Shown here piece after piece: positions 39,903-52,017 of a DNA stretch of 64,000 nt. The DNA is from Lentisphaerae bacterium GWF2_57_35 (lineage in GTDB: Bacteria; Verrucomicrobiota; Kiritimatiellia; CAIQIC01; GWF2-57-35). The stretch is taken from the NCBI GenBank assembly GCA_001804865.1, contig MHBK01000027.1:62001-126000 (forward strand), written 5' to 3'. The notes beneath the pieces were generated by a model. The model ran no database searches and was not told the DNA's origin. It saw only the letters and a list, made by a program, of their open reading frames with translations. Position numbers and translations under genes: made by a program. The stretch's first letter is position 1, and the number at the start of each line of letters is the position of its first letter.

Positions 39903-41579
39903 TCACGCATGCCCAACCGGCCGGAATTTGATCCTGCGCGGCTGATCGGCTGCGTCGCCCAGGAGGCGCTTGCGTTGTTCGTGATAGGCGTCGTAGTTTC
40001 CTTCGAACCACGTAACCTTGCTGTCGCCTTCGAACGCCAGGATATGCGTGGCGATGCGGTCCAGGAACCAACGATCATGGCTGACGACCACCGCGCAGCC
40101 GCCGAAGTTGACCAAGCCTTCCTCCAGCGAACGCAGGGTCGAGACATCCAGGTCGTTGGTGGGCTCGTCGAGCAGGAGCAGGTTGCCGCCGCCCCGCAGC
40201 AGTTTGGCCAGATGTACCCGGTTGCGTTCGCCGCCGGAGAGCTGGCCGACTTTCTTTTGCTGGTCGGCGCCGCGAAAATTGAAGCGTCCGCAATAGGCGC
40301 GGCTGTTCATGGGACGTCCGCCCAGGTCCAGCATCTCGGCGCCGCCGGAAATTTCCTCGTAAACGGTAAGATCGGGATTCAGGGCGTCGCGCGTTTGATC
40401 GACATAAGAGAGCTGCACCGTCGGGCCGATTTGCAGTTGCCCGGATGTCGGTTTTTCCGCGCCCAGGATCATCTTGAAGAGAGTGGTTTTGCCGGCGCCG
40501 TTGGCGCCGATCACGCCTACGATCCCGCCCCGCGGCAGGTTGAAAGTGACGTTTTCCATGATCAGGCGGTCCCCAAATGCCTTGGTCAGGTCTTCGGCGC
40601 GGACGACCAGGTCGCCCAGCCGTTCTCCATGCGGAATCTGAATTTCCAGCGTATCTTCCCGCGTATCGACCTGTTGGGTCGCCAGTTCTTCGTAACGGGC
40701 CAGGCGGGCCTTGCTTTTTGCGCGCCGCGCGGAAGGGTTCAGGCGAACCCACGCCAGCTCCTGGTCCAGCAACTTCTTGCGGGCGGACGCTTGTTTGTCG
40801 CGTTGGGCCAGCATTTCCTGCTTCTGTTCCAGCCAGGCTTCGTAATTGCCCTTGTAGGGATAGGCGCGACCGCCGTCGAGCTCGAGAATCCATTCGGTGA
40901 CGTTATTCAAAAAGTAGCGGTCATGCGTGACCACCACCAGCGTACCGGCAAATTTCTTGAGATATTCCTCCAGCCACGCCACGGATTCGGCATCGAGATG
41001 GTTCGTCGGTTCGTCCAGGAGGATGACGTCGGGATTGGAAATGAGCAGCCGGCAGAGCGCCACGCGGCGCTTTTCGCCGCCGGAGAGCTTGTCGACGGCC
41101 GAATCCGCCGGAGGCAGGCGCAGGGCTTCCATGGCCATTTCGATTTTATGATCGAGTTCCCAGAGGTCGTTGGCGTCGATGGCGTCCTGAAGGCGTCCCA
41201 GCTCGTTGTTGAGTTTTTCCGATTCCGCATCCGACAGATCGGCGCCGAGCAGTTCGCAGACTTCGTCGTAGCGTCTGAGCACGGCACGGGCTTCGGCAAC
41301 GCCTTCGTCCACATTGCCGGCGACGTCCTTGGCCGAATCCAATTGCGGTTCCTGGGGCAGATACCCGATCCGGGCGTTCTTGGCGATGGTGACGTCGCCC
41401 ATAAAATCGACGTCCTGGCGCGCCAGAATCTTCAGCAGGGTCGATTTGCCGGCGCCGTTGCCGCCAATCACGCCGATCTTGGCGCCGAAAAAGAACGCCA
41501 GAGTAATTTCGTTCAGCACCGTGGTTTTATTGTGCTGTTTTGTCAGTCGTTGCAGATTAAAAACGTATTCGCCAGCCAT
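39903..41579 (-). CDS. ettA: Energy-dependent translational throttle protein EttA (ABC-F)
   Basis: 558 residues, the EttA length. Two ABC domains in tandem: Walker [15 protein letters not shown] and [14 protein letters not shown], signatures [15 protein letters not shown] and [15 protein letters not shown], and Walker [17 protein letters not shown] and [14 protein letters not shown]. The start [15 protein letters not shown] is typical, and an arm insertion and the linker ([16 protein letters not shown]) are present. No membrane domain: it binds the ribosomal E site and links translation to ATP level. Confidence 0.94.
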   Translation of the reverse strand: MAGEYVFNLQRLTKQHNKTTVLNEITLAFFFGAKIGVIGGNGAGKSTLLKILARQDVDFMGDVTIAKNARIGYLPQEPQLDSAKDVAGNVDEGVAEARAVLRRYDEVCELLGADLSDAESEKLNNELGRLQDAIDANDLWELDHKIEMAMEALRLPPADSAVDKLSGGEKRRVALCRLLISNPDVILLDEPTNHLDAESVAWLEEYLKKFAGTLVVVTHDRYFLNNVTEWILELDGGRAYPYKGNYEAWLEQKQEMLAQRDKQASARKKLLDQELAWVRLNPSARRAKSKARLARYEELATQQVDTREDTLEIQIPHGERLGDLVVRAEDLTKAFGDRLIMENVTFNLPRGGIVGVIGANGAGKTTLFKMILGAEKPTSGQLQIGPTVQLSYVDQTRDALNPDLTVYEEISGGAEMLDLGGRPMNSRAYCGRFNFRGADQQKKVGQLSGGERNRVHLAKLLRGGGNLLLLDEPTNDLDVSTLRSLEEGLVNFGGCAVVVSHDRWFLDRIATHILAFEGDSKVTWFEGNYDAYHEQRKRLLGDAADQPRRIKFRPVGHA

Positions 41580-41662
41580 GAGTCATACTCCCATTTAAAT
41601 CGGCCTTGCACCATACTTGAGTTTTTAAGAGAAACAAGAAGAATATGGGCTGAGGTTACAGG

Positions 41663-42304
41663 TTGCAGAAACAACAATGCCTCATCGGGCACGAGCTTCA
41701 CGATGGCTTGGGGCAGCACTTAACCGGCATCGAGTTCAGCGCCAAAGTCCTGGAAGGCAAGCTTTCGGCCAAACGTCTTCCGGAAGCGCGCGATGCGGCG
41801 AAACTGACGCACTTGATCAACCAATCCATTGTGCAGGCTTGCCAGCTTTCCAGACTTTTGGCGCCGGTCGAATCCGGCGAAGAAGGTTTTCGCAATGCTC
41901 TTCAGGGCCTGTCCAAGTATCTGACAAAAGAGGTGGGCGTGTCTTGCGAACTGAACTACGAGTCCGCCTGTGCGGATCTCCGGGATCACTTCGTGGCCAC
42001 GCATCTATTTCGTATTGTTCAGGAGTCGACTACCAACGCCATAAAGCACGGTCAGGCGACGCGAATCGAAATCGCCGTCAGGGAAGAAGACCATCGACTG
42101 GTCGTGTCGGTCAAGGATAACGGGACCGGCCTTTCACAAGGCTGGGAGAACGCTTCGGGGATTGGGCTGCGGTTGATGCGGCATCGGGCTCAGATGATTG
42201 ACGCCGATCTTCAAATCCAACCTGCTCCCGAAGGAGGCGTTTGGGTGCAGTGTACGCTGTCTGTGCAAAAAGACGGGCTTCCACGTCATGGCGTCGGCGC
42301 TTGA
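41663..42304 (+). CDS. NarL-type histidine kinase core without sensor region (probably truncated)
   Basis: 213 residues. It starts almost at the phosphorylation box (LIGHELHDGLGQHLTGIEF) of a HisKA_3 kinase and ends with the ATP-binding domain (RIVQESTTNAIKHGQATRIE, VKDNGTGL). No input domain is present, and a TGA at 41651-41653 closes the frame 9 bases before the TTG start, so nothing can extend it. This looks like a kinase that lost its 5' part, or a stand-alone catalytic unit. No response regulator lies beside it. The TTG start has only a weak ribosome site. Confidence 0.6.
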   Translation: MQKQQCLIGHELHDGLGQHLTGIEFSAKVLEGKLSAKRLPEARDAAKLTHLINQSIVQACQLSRLLAPVESGEEGFRNALQGLSKYLTKEVGVSCELNYESACADLRDHFVATHLFRIVQESTTNAIKHGQATRIEIAVREEDHRLVVSVKDNGTGLSQGWENASGIGLRLMRHRAQMIDADLQIQPAPEGGVWVQCTLSVQKDGLPRHGVGA

Positions 42305-42377
42305 AAAGAAACGGATGCTCGTCGCAAAACATGGAACGAGTCGATCGGTGAGGAGCTCGGCGGGCGTGGACGCGTTG

Positions 42378-43103
42378 TTAAATAGTTTCGCTTGTAGAAC
42401 GTTCCAAGTCAACTATTTGTGAATTACCCGTATATTGCATGGTAACGAAGTCGCTGAAAGTCCGGGCCTGACGGAGGGTGTCGGCCACTTTCATGGTCAG
42501 GTTGACGATGTCTTCCAAGCCTTGCTGCAGTTCTTCTTTATTCTGCTTTTCCTTGGACAGCGACATCAACAGGAGCTGGGCTCGGATCATGATGACGGTC
42601 AGGGGTTGATTGATCGTGTGCATCAACGCTCCGACGACCGCTTCGGCCGCTTCCATCTTCCAACGTTTTTCCCTCTTGTCGTCTTCCTCTTTCTGGTTGG
42701 TTACGTCTTCAACAATGACAATGATGAAATCCGAATCCGTTCCCGAGGAGACCACCGTAAAATCCAACTTCCGGGGCTGTGAACCGGAAAGGATGGCTTC
42801 GACGCGATGACTGAAGTGCAGGTCGCGTTTTTCCTTTTGCGTGGAAAGCATATCGGACAATTGGCTGATGACGGCGGGCGAATTGCCCTTGGGCAGCAAC
42901 TCGGCGAATTTTTTGCCCAGAATCTCGGCAAAGCTCGTCAAATTCAATATCTGTAGCAGCTTGAGATTAGCTCTTTGAATCGTTCCATCCTTTGAGGCCA
43001 GATACATGCCCTGGGGATGAAGGTCGATCATTCGTTCCAATTCGTGCTTTGCATTTTCAATAATACGGCTCAAAGAAGTCGTTTGTTTTACGGATTTGGC
43101 CAT
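42378..43103 (-). CDS. PAS-domain protein with HisKA-like helix but no ATPase domain
   Basis: 241 residues from ATG 43103 (GGAGG 5 bases upstream). A PAS domain covers residues about 25-140 (MIDLHPQGMYLASKDGTIQR and IIVIVEDVTNQKEEDDK). A dimerisation-like helix follows (EAVVGALMHTINQPLTVIMI), with a histidine in the position of a kinase phospho-acceptor. Sequence after it is helical and stops before any HATPase region, so the protein cannot phosphorylate itself. It could be a substrate or adaptor of another kinase; the neighbouring convergent gene has the ATPase it lacks. Function is uncertain. Confidence 0.72.
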   Translation of the reverse strand: MAKSVKQTTSLSRIIENAKHELERMIDLHPQGMYLASKDGTIQRANLKLLQILNLTSFAEILGKKFAELLPKGNSPAVISQLSDMLSTQKEKRDLHFSHRVEAILSGSQPRKLDFTVVSSGTDSDFIIVIVEDVTNQKEEDDKREKRWKMEAAEAVVGALMHTINQPLTVIMIRAQLLLMSLSKEKQNKEELQQGLEDIVNLTMKVADTLRQARTFSDFVTMQYTGNSQIVDLERSTSETI

Positions 43104-43197
43104 GAAAACCTCCATGCAGCAAACTACATCATTCAAACACTCAGTGCAAATCGGTGCGGCGTCTTTTTTGTTATAAATCCGCTTCGTCGGAGTCGAT

Positions 43198-44244
43198 TTA
43201 CTGGGGTGCGAGCCGGAGAAGCACGGTCCGGTTTTTCCGGCGGTTTTGTTTCGTATCGTTGGGGTAGGGGGCGTCTTTGTCGCCCCGGCTCGAGGAGTCG
43301 ATCTGGAAGGTCTTCAATTCGTTGCGGCCGGCCAGAACTTTCTCGACGGCTTGGGCTCGTCGCAAGCCCAATTCCCGATTGCTCTTGTATTCGCTGTTGG
43401 GCCGTACGGTTTCGTTGTCCGTACAGCCAATGACGTGAATCGTATGCCCAGCCGCATGCGTGGCCATCCATTGGGCGGCTCGGGCCAGCAGTTCCCTGGC
43501 TTGGGGCGTCAAATTGTTTCCGGTGGAAAATAGGCCATCCTTGAAAACGATGGTCAGTTCTCGCCCATTCTTGCGGATGGAAGCGCCGGCGATTGTTTCG
43601 GTTTGAGCCGTGGTTGGTTGTGGCGCCTGGGAAGGCCGTGTTGCCGTGACGATAGGTTGCGGCGGCGGTATGGGCGTCGGCTTGGTTTCCGTTACCCGGA
43701 CGGGCTCCTCCACATCCGGCTTGGCGGGCGGTTGCTCCTCAACGGATTCCTGTCGAATGGAGGAGGACAAGAGTTCGTCCGGCACGGCGGTGTCCGCATC
43801 GCGTTTTTTAAAAATAAGAAAAGGCAGCAGCAGGACGATGATCACGGCCACAGCTCCCCAGATCCATCGTGAGACAAAGAAGGGGTGAACGGCATCCTGC
43901 TCCATTCCGGCGGAGGCGGCTTCATCCGAGAAAATGTTCAGCGACGGTTTTCGGAAACTGGACGCCGGCGAGCGAAGCGGTCGGGTCAACGGTTCCGGCG
44001 GGCGTTCGATGGGTTCTTGGTCAAACGACACGTTCTCTCGCCGTGGCGTTGCGATGGGCTGAGGGGCGGCAGCAACCGGGATTTTCTCCGGTCCCGGGGT
44101 TCTGGAGTCTTTTGCTTCACGGGCCTTGCGGGCGGCGGCAAAAGAGAATAGATCTAGTCCGTCCTCCGAGGAAACGTCTTTCGTCCGACGCGTGATCGAA
44201 GGTTCGGAGTCCGGCTTTCTTAAGTTGTCGTATACTTTGCTCAT
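43198..44244 (-). CDS. OmpA-domain protein with single membrane anchor
   Basis: 348 residues. The N-terminus (SKVYDNLRKPDSEPSI) is cytoplasmic and resembles leaders in some polysaccharide-export proteins. One transmembrane helix (WGAVAVIIVLLLPFLIF) lies near residue 145, followed by a Pro-rich linker, then a C-terminal OmpA/MotB peptidoglycan-binding domain with TPQARELLARAAQWMA, VIGCTDNETVRPNSEYKSN and LGLRRAQAVEKVLAGR. It should tie the inner membrane to the cell wall. It shares only the inner-membrane topology with the tail-anchored protein upstream. Confidence 0.85.
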   Translation of the reverse strand: MSKVYDNLRKPDSEPSITRRTKDVSSEDGLDLFSFAAARKAREAKDSRTPGPEKIPVAAAPQPIATPRRENVSFDQEPIERPPEPLTRPLRSPASSFRKPSLNIFSDEAASAGMEQDAVHPFFVSRWIWGAVAVIIVLLLPFLIFKKRDADTAVPDELLSSSIRQESVEEQPPAKPDVEEPVRVTETKPTPIPPPQPIVTATRPSQAPQPTTAQTETIAGASIRKNGRELTIVFKDGLFSTGNNLTPQARELLARAAQWMATHAAGHTIHVIGCTDNETVRPNSEYKSNRELGLRRAQAVEKVLAGRNELKTFQIDSSSRGDKDAPYPNDTKQNRRKNRTVLLRLAPQ

Positions 44245-44395
44245 GGTTCATCCATGTAGAGCCAACCCGCATTGCTCACCGTCGTGAGGAATCCGGGCTC
44301 AAACGCTGGAGATAGGAATTCGTCGATCTCCCGGTTGTTATATCGGTCGCTGTCTAAACTACCACATGAAGGCGTCGCGGCACGATGAAAAACGC

Positions 44396-44842
44396 TTAAA
44401 GGATGGGGATCTTTTCCAATTCGTTGTGTTGGAGCAAGTCCATCAGGCGGGCGGCGCCGGCCCTGACTTCCGGGCTCAAGGCGGCGTCGTCCTCGAGCGA
44501 ACGGGGTTGAAGGCCGACGAACACGATGTGCGGGGTGATTTCTTCCAGGTACGTCATAAGGTGGGAAAGGGGCAGCATGTGCGTGCCGAGGCCCACGTCC
44601 CGCACTTTTTCCTTGGGGACGCGGCGAAATTCTCCGGGCCGGGCGCCCAACTCGGCGGCATCCACCAGCACCACTTGGTCCGGTTGTTCCCTTCGGACCA
44701 CCGACGTGAAGTTTTCCGGCGCCGTTCCGGCATCCAGGCAAAGCCAATCGGGGGATGAAAATTCCTGTGCGACCAAGGGACCGACGCCGTCGTCGCCATG
44801 CAGGGCGTTGCCGATCCCGATCAGCATGTTGCGGGTGGGCAT
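44396..44842 (-). CDS. hycI: Hydrogenase maturation protease, HycI/HyaD family
   Basis: 148 residues. The family start MLIGIGNALHGDDGVGPLVAQ contains the GxGN and D-x-G-x-G motif with the nickel-binding Asp. The second Asp (LDAGTAPENF) and a late His (GTHMLPLSHLM) are also present. The enzyme removes the C-terminal peptide of a [NiFe]-hydrogenase large subunit after metal insertion. It is the last gene of a leftward set with nifJ and a ferredoxin. The Ech large subunit in this window has no such peptide, so its target is unclear. Confidence 0.85.
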   Translation of the reverse strand: MPTRNMLIGIGNALHGDDGVGPLVAQEFSSPDWLCLDAGTAPENFTSVVRREQPDQVVLVDAAELGARPGEFRRVPKEKVRDVGLGTHMLPLSHLMTYLEEITPHIVFVGLQPRSLEDDAALSPEVRAGAARLMDLLQHNELEKIPIL

Positions 44843-44940
44843 GGGAAGTCAAAGAGAAGGGAGTGGTTGGAGCGCTGGAGCGAAGGGGGCCAATACGGCG
44901 CCGCCCAACGCTCCTCTCCGCTGCTCCATCGCGGAATGCT

Positions 44941-45129
44941 CTATTCGATCTTGATGGCCGCGACCGGGCAGCTATCCGCCGCTTCCTTGCAGGACGCTTC
45001 GGCGCTCGCGGGAACGACGTCGACCTTGGTCTTGGCCAGGCCATCGTCGCCCATTTCAAAGACGTCTGCGCAAATGTCCGTGCAGAGCGTGCAGCCGGTG
45101 CAGGTGTTGGGATCTACGATTGCTTTCAT
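44941..45129 (-). CDS. Small [4Fe-4S] ferredoxin
   Basis: 62 residues with one cluster: CTGCTLCTDIC near the N-terminus and the distal Cys in DSCPVAAIKIE, the monocluster type. Short acidic protein that carries electrons, most likely from pyruvate:ferredoxin oxidoreductase encoded upstream to the Ech hydrogenase encoded 7 kb to the right. GAGCACTC lies just before the start with GAGG a little farther. The DHOD-like gene ends 67 bases upstream. Confidence 0.9.
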   Translation of the reverse strand: MKAIVDPNTCTGCTLCTDICADVFEMGDDGLAKTKVDVVPASAEASCKEAADSCPVAAIKIE

Positions 45130-45196
45130 GAGTGCTCCTCTATTGCTTTCTTGTTTCTTTTTCTATGCGCTGCCGTTCTGTCGGAGCGCCTCAATT

Positions 45197-46201
45197 TTAT
45201 GCTGAATATTGCGGTTTGTACGCTTCCAAGGCCTTGATGTAGTTGGCGCGTTCGAAGGCGGCCGGATTCCCGACCTTCTTCTGGCTCATGGCGCCCTTCA
45301 TCTGCTTGACGGAATCGTATTCCTTGGCTTCCATCCAGGCGGTCAGTTCGCCCAACATCGTGCCGATGTGTCCGATGCCGTGCTTTAGCAGGGCCGAAGT
45401 GGTCATGGCGACGTCGGCGCCGGCCAGGATGCACTTCGCCATGTCCTGTCCGGTATGAATCCCGGTGGTGGCGGCGATGGAGGTTTTCACCTTCTTGTGC
45501 AGGATGGCAATCCAACGCAAGGGCAGGCGCAGTTCGTCGGAGGCGCTCAACACGAGGCTGGGCTCCACCGACAGTTCGTCCAGGTTGAAGTCCGGCTGAT
45601 AAAACCGGTTGAACATCACCAGCGCGTCCGCGCCGGCCCGGTCCAGTTTCCTGGCGACGTGCGCCACGGAGCTGAAGAACGGGCTCAGCTTGATCGCCAC
45701 CGGAATCGTCACGGCCGCCTTGACGGCCTTCAACACCTCGACGTACATCTTTTCGACGTTGGAACTGGACATGCGCGGGTTCGTGGCCACGTAGTAAACG
45801 TTGAGTTCAATGGCCTTCGCGCCCGCTTCCTGGATCTTCTTGGCGTAATCGATCCAGCCTTCGTGCGAAACGCCGTTCAAACTTCCAATGATGGGAATTT
45901 GAACAGCCTGCGAGGCCTTGCTGATCAGCTCCAGGTAGCCTTCGGGACCGACGGCGTACTGCCCGAGATCCGGGAAATACGACAAGGCTTCCGCAAAACT
46001 TTCCGTGCCGGCGGTCAGCAAGTGATCCAGCGCTTCGGCGTCGTGATGAATCTGCTCTTCGAAAATCGAGAACATCACCACGGCCGACGCCCCCGCGTCT
46101 TCCATTTTCTTGATGTCGTCCAGCTTTTGTGAAAGCGGGGACGCCGAGGGCACGAGCGGATTCTTCAGCTCCATGCCCATATATTTAGTTCTTAAGTCCA
46201 T
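45197..46201 (-). CDS. Dihydroorotate dehydrogenase-like flavoprotein
   Basis: 334 residues, an FMN-binding TIM barrel related to PyrD and PreA. It begins MDLRTKYMGMELKNPLVPSA, and the C-terminal phosphate-binding loop is SIAATTGIHTGQDMAKCILA then GADVAMTTSALL. Genes of this type commonly follow pyruvate:ferredoxin oxidoreductase, and their substrate is unknown. The usual pyrimidine context is absent. It lies 37 bases after nifJ in the same direction. Confidence 0.85.
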   Translation of the reverse strand: MDLRTKYMGMELKNPLVPSASPLSQKLDDIKKMEDAGASAVVMFSIFEEQIHHDAEALDHLLTAGTESFAEALSYFPDLGQYAVGPEGYLELISKASQAVQIPIIGSLNGVSHEGWIDYAKKIQEAGAKAIELNVYYVATNPRMSSSNVEKMYVEVLKAVKAAVTIPVAIKLSPFFSSVAHVARKLDRAGADALVMFNRFYQPDFNLDELSVEPSLVLSASDELRLPLRWIAILHKKVKTSIAATTGIHTGQDMAKCILAGADVAMTTSALLKHGIGHIGTMLGELTAWMEAKEYDSVKQMKGAMSQKKVGNPAAFERANYIKALEAYKPQYSA

Positions 46202-46238
46202 TTTATAGTCCTTCCCTCATGATTCCCCCATGACTTGT

Positions 46239-49802
<3,564 letters not shown>

Positions 49803-49851
49803 TTTCTGACTTCTCCGTTTCTGTTGAAAGACGTTGTTTAGAAAAACCCAT

Positions 49852-49906
49852 AAATCAGAGCTTTTGCAGGACGAATGCTTGTCTCATTAACACAACCCTC
49901 TGACTT
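49852..49906. promoter_or_regulatory. Dyad upstream of nifJ
   Basis: AAATCAGAG at 49852-49860 and CTCTGACTT at 49898-49906 form an inverted pair with one mismatch, 50-100 bases before nifJ. It could be an operator; no clear promoter boxes were picked out. Confidence 0.25.
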
Positions 49907-49986
49907 AAGGCAAGAGGTATCGACTGACCTTGCATTGGGTTAAGAGTTGGGGACTCGCGAAAGAATCGCGCCCGTTTAGCTCGTTG

Positions 49987-51591
49987 TCATGGCTGTTTCC
50001 ACAGCAATCTATGGCATTGAATATCTTCCGACCGATTGGTTATTTCAAGCGAAATATTCCATTCGTTTGCCGTAAAAGCGCCGCCTTCGTCGTTCCACGT
50101 TGCCTGGGAGATGCTTCCAGCGCTTTGGAGTTGATAAACGCCCTGAGGAACGACCTCCCACGAAAGGCGCCAGGCGTTGGTCGGATTGACGCCCTGCGCC
50201 TCGACGACCGCCTCGTCTACGCCGATGTCGACCCGCCCATTGAAAACGCGGGGTTGCCCGTCGCAGTCGCGGGTCCCGGCCATCCACGCCAAATTCGTTC
50301 CTTTATCGATGCACGGCGAGCCGGGAAACAGGTGGACGCGGTCGTTCAGCAGGGGATTGGCGTTGGTGTTGCCTTCGCGATGAAGACCGATGCCGGGATA
50401 CCCGCCTTCAATGCAGCAATACTCCGCTTCCTGCTGCGTCCCCTGGCCGCTCGTATCCAAACGCATGCTGCCCAGAACCTCGTTGCTCCAGATCACGCTG
50501 TTCAGAAAATAGCACAACGAATCGCTGACATAGACGGCTTGGTTGTTCGTGGCCCGGTTGAAGGCGATGTTGCAGTTGACGAAAACGGACGTCGATTGAC
50601 AAACGCCATATTGGTCGATGTAATACGTGTTGAATAGCCGAACGCCTGCGCCATTTCCGGTTCCCTCATTCTCTTCCACCCGGCAGTTGGATAGATGGGG
50701 GATGGTTCCCCAGTAGCAATGATAAAACCCTGCCCCATGCTGGCTTGTATTTCCGCGAATCGTGCAGTTTGTGAAGAAAAGATCATATTGGGTGCAGAAA
50801 GGCAAATCGTAGTTCCATCCAAAGCAGGCGACTCCTCCGCCCGTAAAGTCCGTCCGATTGCTCTCGATTAGGCAATCGGCGATTTCAGCCGCCGCAATGG
50901 GATCCGTCGAAAAATTCCCAGAGCTGTAGTAAACAGGATGATACAGCATCAGTCCGCCGCCTTCGCCGGCAGGGGTTGCCTGGTTTTCCCGAATCGTGCA
51001 ACGAAGCACCCGGCAATTATTGTCCTTGATAAACAACCCTCCGCCGGAAGACTGCGGCCATTCGGATTTGGCCTGTACCCTGTGTGCAAGATTGCTGGAG
51101 ACCGTGCAATTGACGATCGTCACGCGCCCATCGTCGATAAAGGCCCCGCCGCCATACTCCGCCTCGTTGCCGGTAACGATGCAGTTGTTGATCAGGATGT
51201 TGGTGCCATTACAGTAAATCCCTCCGCCGATGGAGGCCTTCCCGTGCATGAAGGTTAGCCCATCCAAGACGGCCTCATTGCAGGTCACCGACACGCACCG
51301 AAACGTTTGGCCTCCATCCACGACCGTATTCTTGGCGCCGTTGTTGCCCCGAAGCACGAGGCTGTTGGTAATCCGGATTTCCTGCTCCAGCACGAACTCC
51401 GCCTTGGCCAGCAGCACGGTCGCGTTGTTGGGCGCCGACTGAACGGCGATGGGAATGCTGGTGGACGCTTCCGTCCAATTGGCGAACGGATACTGATGCG
51501 TGCCGGCGGGGGAAACATAAAGGGTGGTTCCCCGGGCGCCCGAAGCGAGCGCCCATGCCATTAGCATCGCAATAACAAATCGTATATTCAT
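49987..51591 (-). CDS. Secreted right-handed beta-helix protein
   Basis: 534 residues with a signal peptide (IRFVIAMLMAWALASGARG). The body repeats short strands around NCIVTGNEAEYGGGAFIDDG, NCTVSSNLAHR and NCTIRGNTSQHGAGF, the pattern of parallel beta-helix proteins with choice-of-anchor Q type. The end (NAWRLSWEVVPQGVYQLQSA) is a separate beta domain like those found C-terminally in PVC surface proteins. Likely extracellular and possibly polysaccharide-binding or adhesive. Catalytic residues cannot be assigned. Confidence 0.82.
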   Translation of the reverse strand: MNIRFVIAMLMAWALASGARGTTLYVSPAGTHQYPFANWTEASTSIPIAVQSAPNNATVLLAKAEFVLEQEIRITNSLVLRGNNGAKNTVVDGGQTFRCVSVTCNEAVLDGLTFMHGKASIGGGIYCNGTNILINNCIVTGNEAEYGGGAFIDDGRVTIVNCTVSSNLAHRVQAKSEWPQSSGGGLFIKDNNCRVLRCTIRENQATPAGEGGGLMLYHPVYYSSGNFSTDPIAAAEIADCLIESNRTDFTGGGVACFGWNYDLPFCTQYDLFFTNCTIRGNTSQHGAGFYHCYWGTIPHLSNCRVEENEGTGNGAGVRLFNTYYIDQYGVCQSTSVFVNCNIAFNRATNNQAVYVSDSLCYFLNSVIWSNEVLGSMRLDTSGQGTQQEAEYCCIEGGYPGIGLHREGNTNANPLLNDRVHLFPGSPCIDKGTNLAWMAGTRDCDGQPRVFNGRVDIGVDEAVVEAQGVNPTNAWRLSWEVVPQGVYQLQSAGSISQATWNDEGGAFTANEWNISLEITNRSEDIQCHRLLWKQP

Positions 51592-52017
51592 AACGTAGTA
51601 ATTCTTGGCATTCCCTCAGGCCGGTTAAAGCGGCTCCTATGCCATCGCCAATTCCGGAAGGGCGTCCCATGTTTTACCGAGCAATTCCCTCCCAGCTTTT
51701 TTCTTGTTCACACCGCCCCATTGCTTGAAGAAAAATGGAACGCCATGCCGATCGCATTGGTTTGATTTCAATCACCCATTCTTCCTTTATGGGGCGTGCT
51801 CCAGGACCTGAATATGCGTTTGTATACAATGAGAGGGGGCGAGGCAAGAACAAGCGAATCGGCAAGAAATTTACAAAAACTTGTTGACGCTGCCCGGGCG
51901 GAAGCCTAATTTCCTCCGCCATTGTTTGCGCAGTGGCTTTGCTGCTATCAACTCTGTGGATAAACTTGTTGGCTCCCTCCAGAGACTCCAAAGCATTTAC
52001 TTGTTACAAGGCGAGAC
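51592..52017. other. Intergenic region between the beta-helix gene and the ech operon
   Basis: 426 bases between divergent genes. A TTGACG at 51884-51889 and a weak TAATTT at 51907-51912, 17 bases apart, could drive ech. I see no RNA gene, and the short frames here lack coding character. Confidence 0.35.

Noticed and set aside
44241..44345. Frame ending ...GWLYMDEP with an ATGA overlap to the OmpA-domain gene
   Set aside because: It has no usable start apart from a GTG 12 codons from the end, and the rest of the frame is antisense to hycI.
51674..51991. 105-codon minus-strand frame in the ech upstream gap
   Set aside because: No ribosome site, no domain and atypical composition; likely chance.
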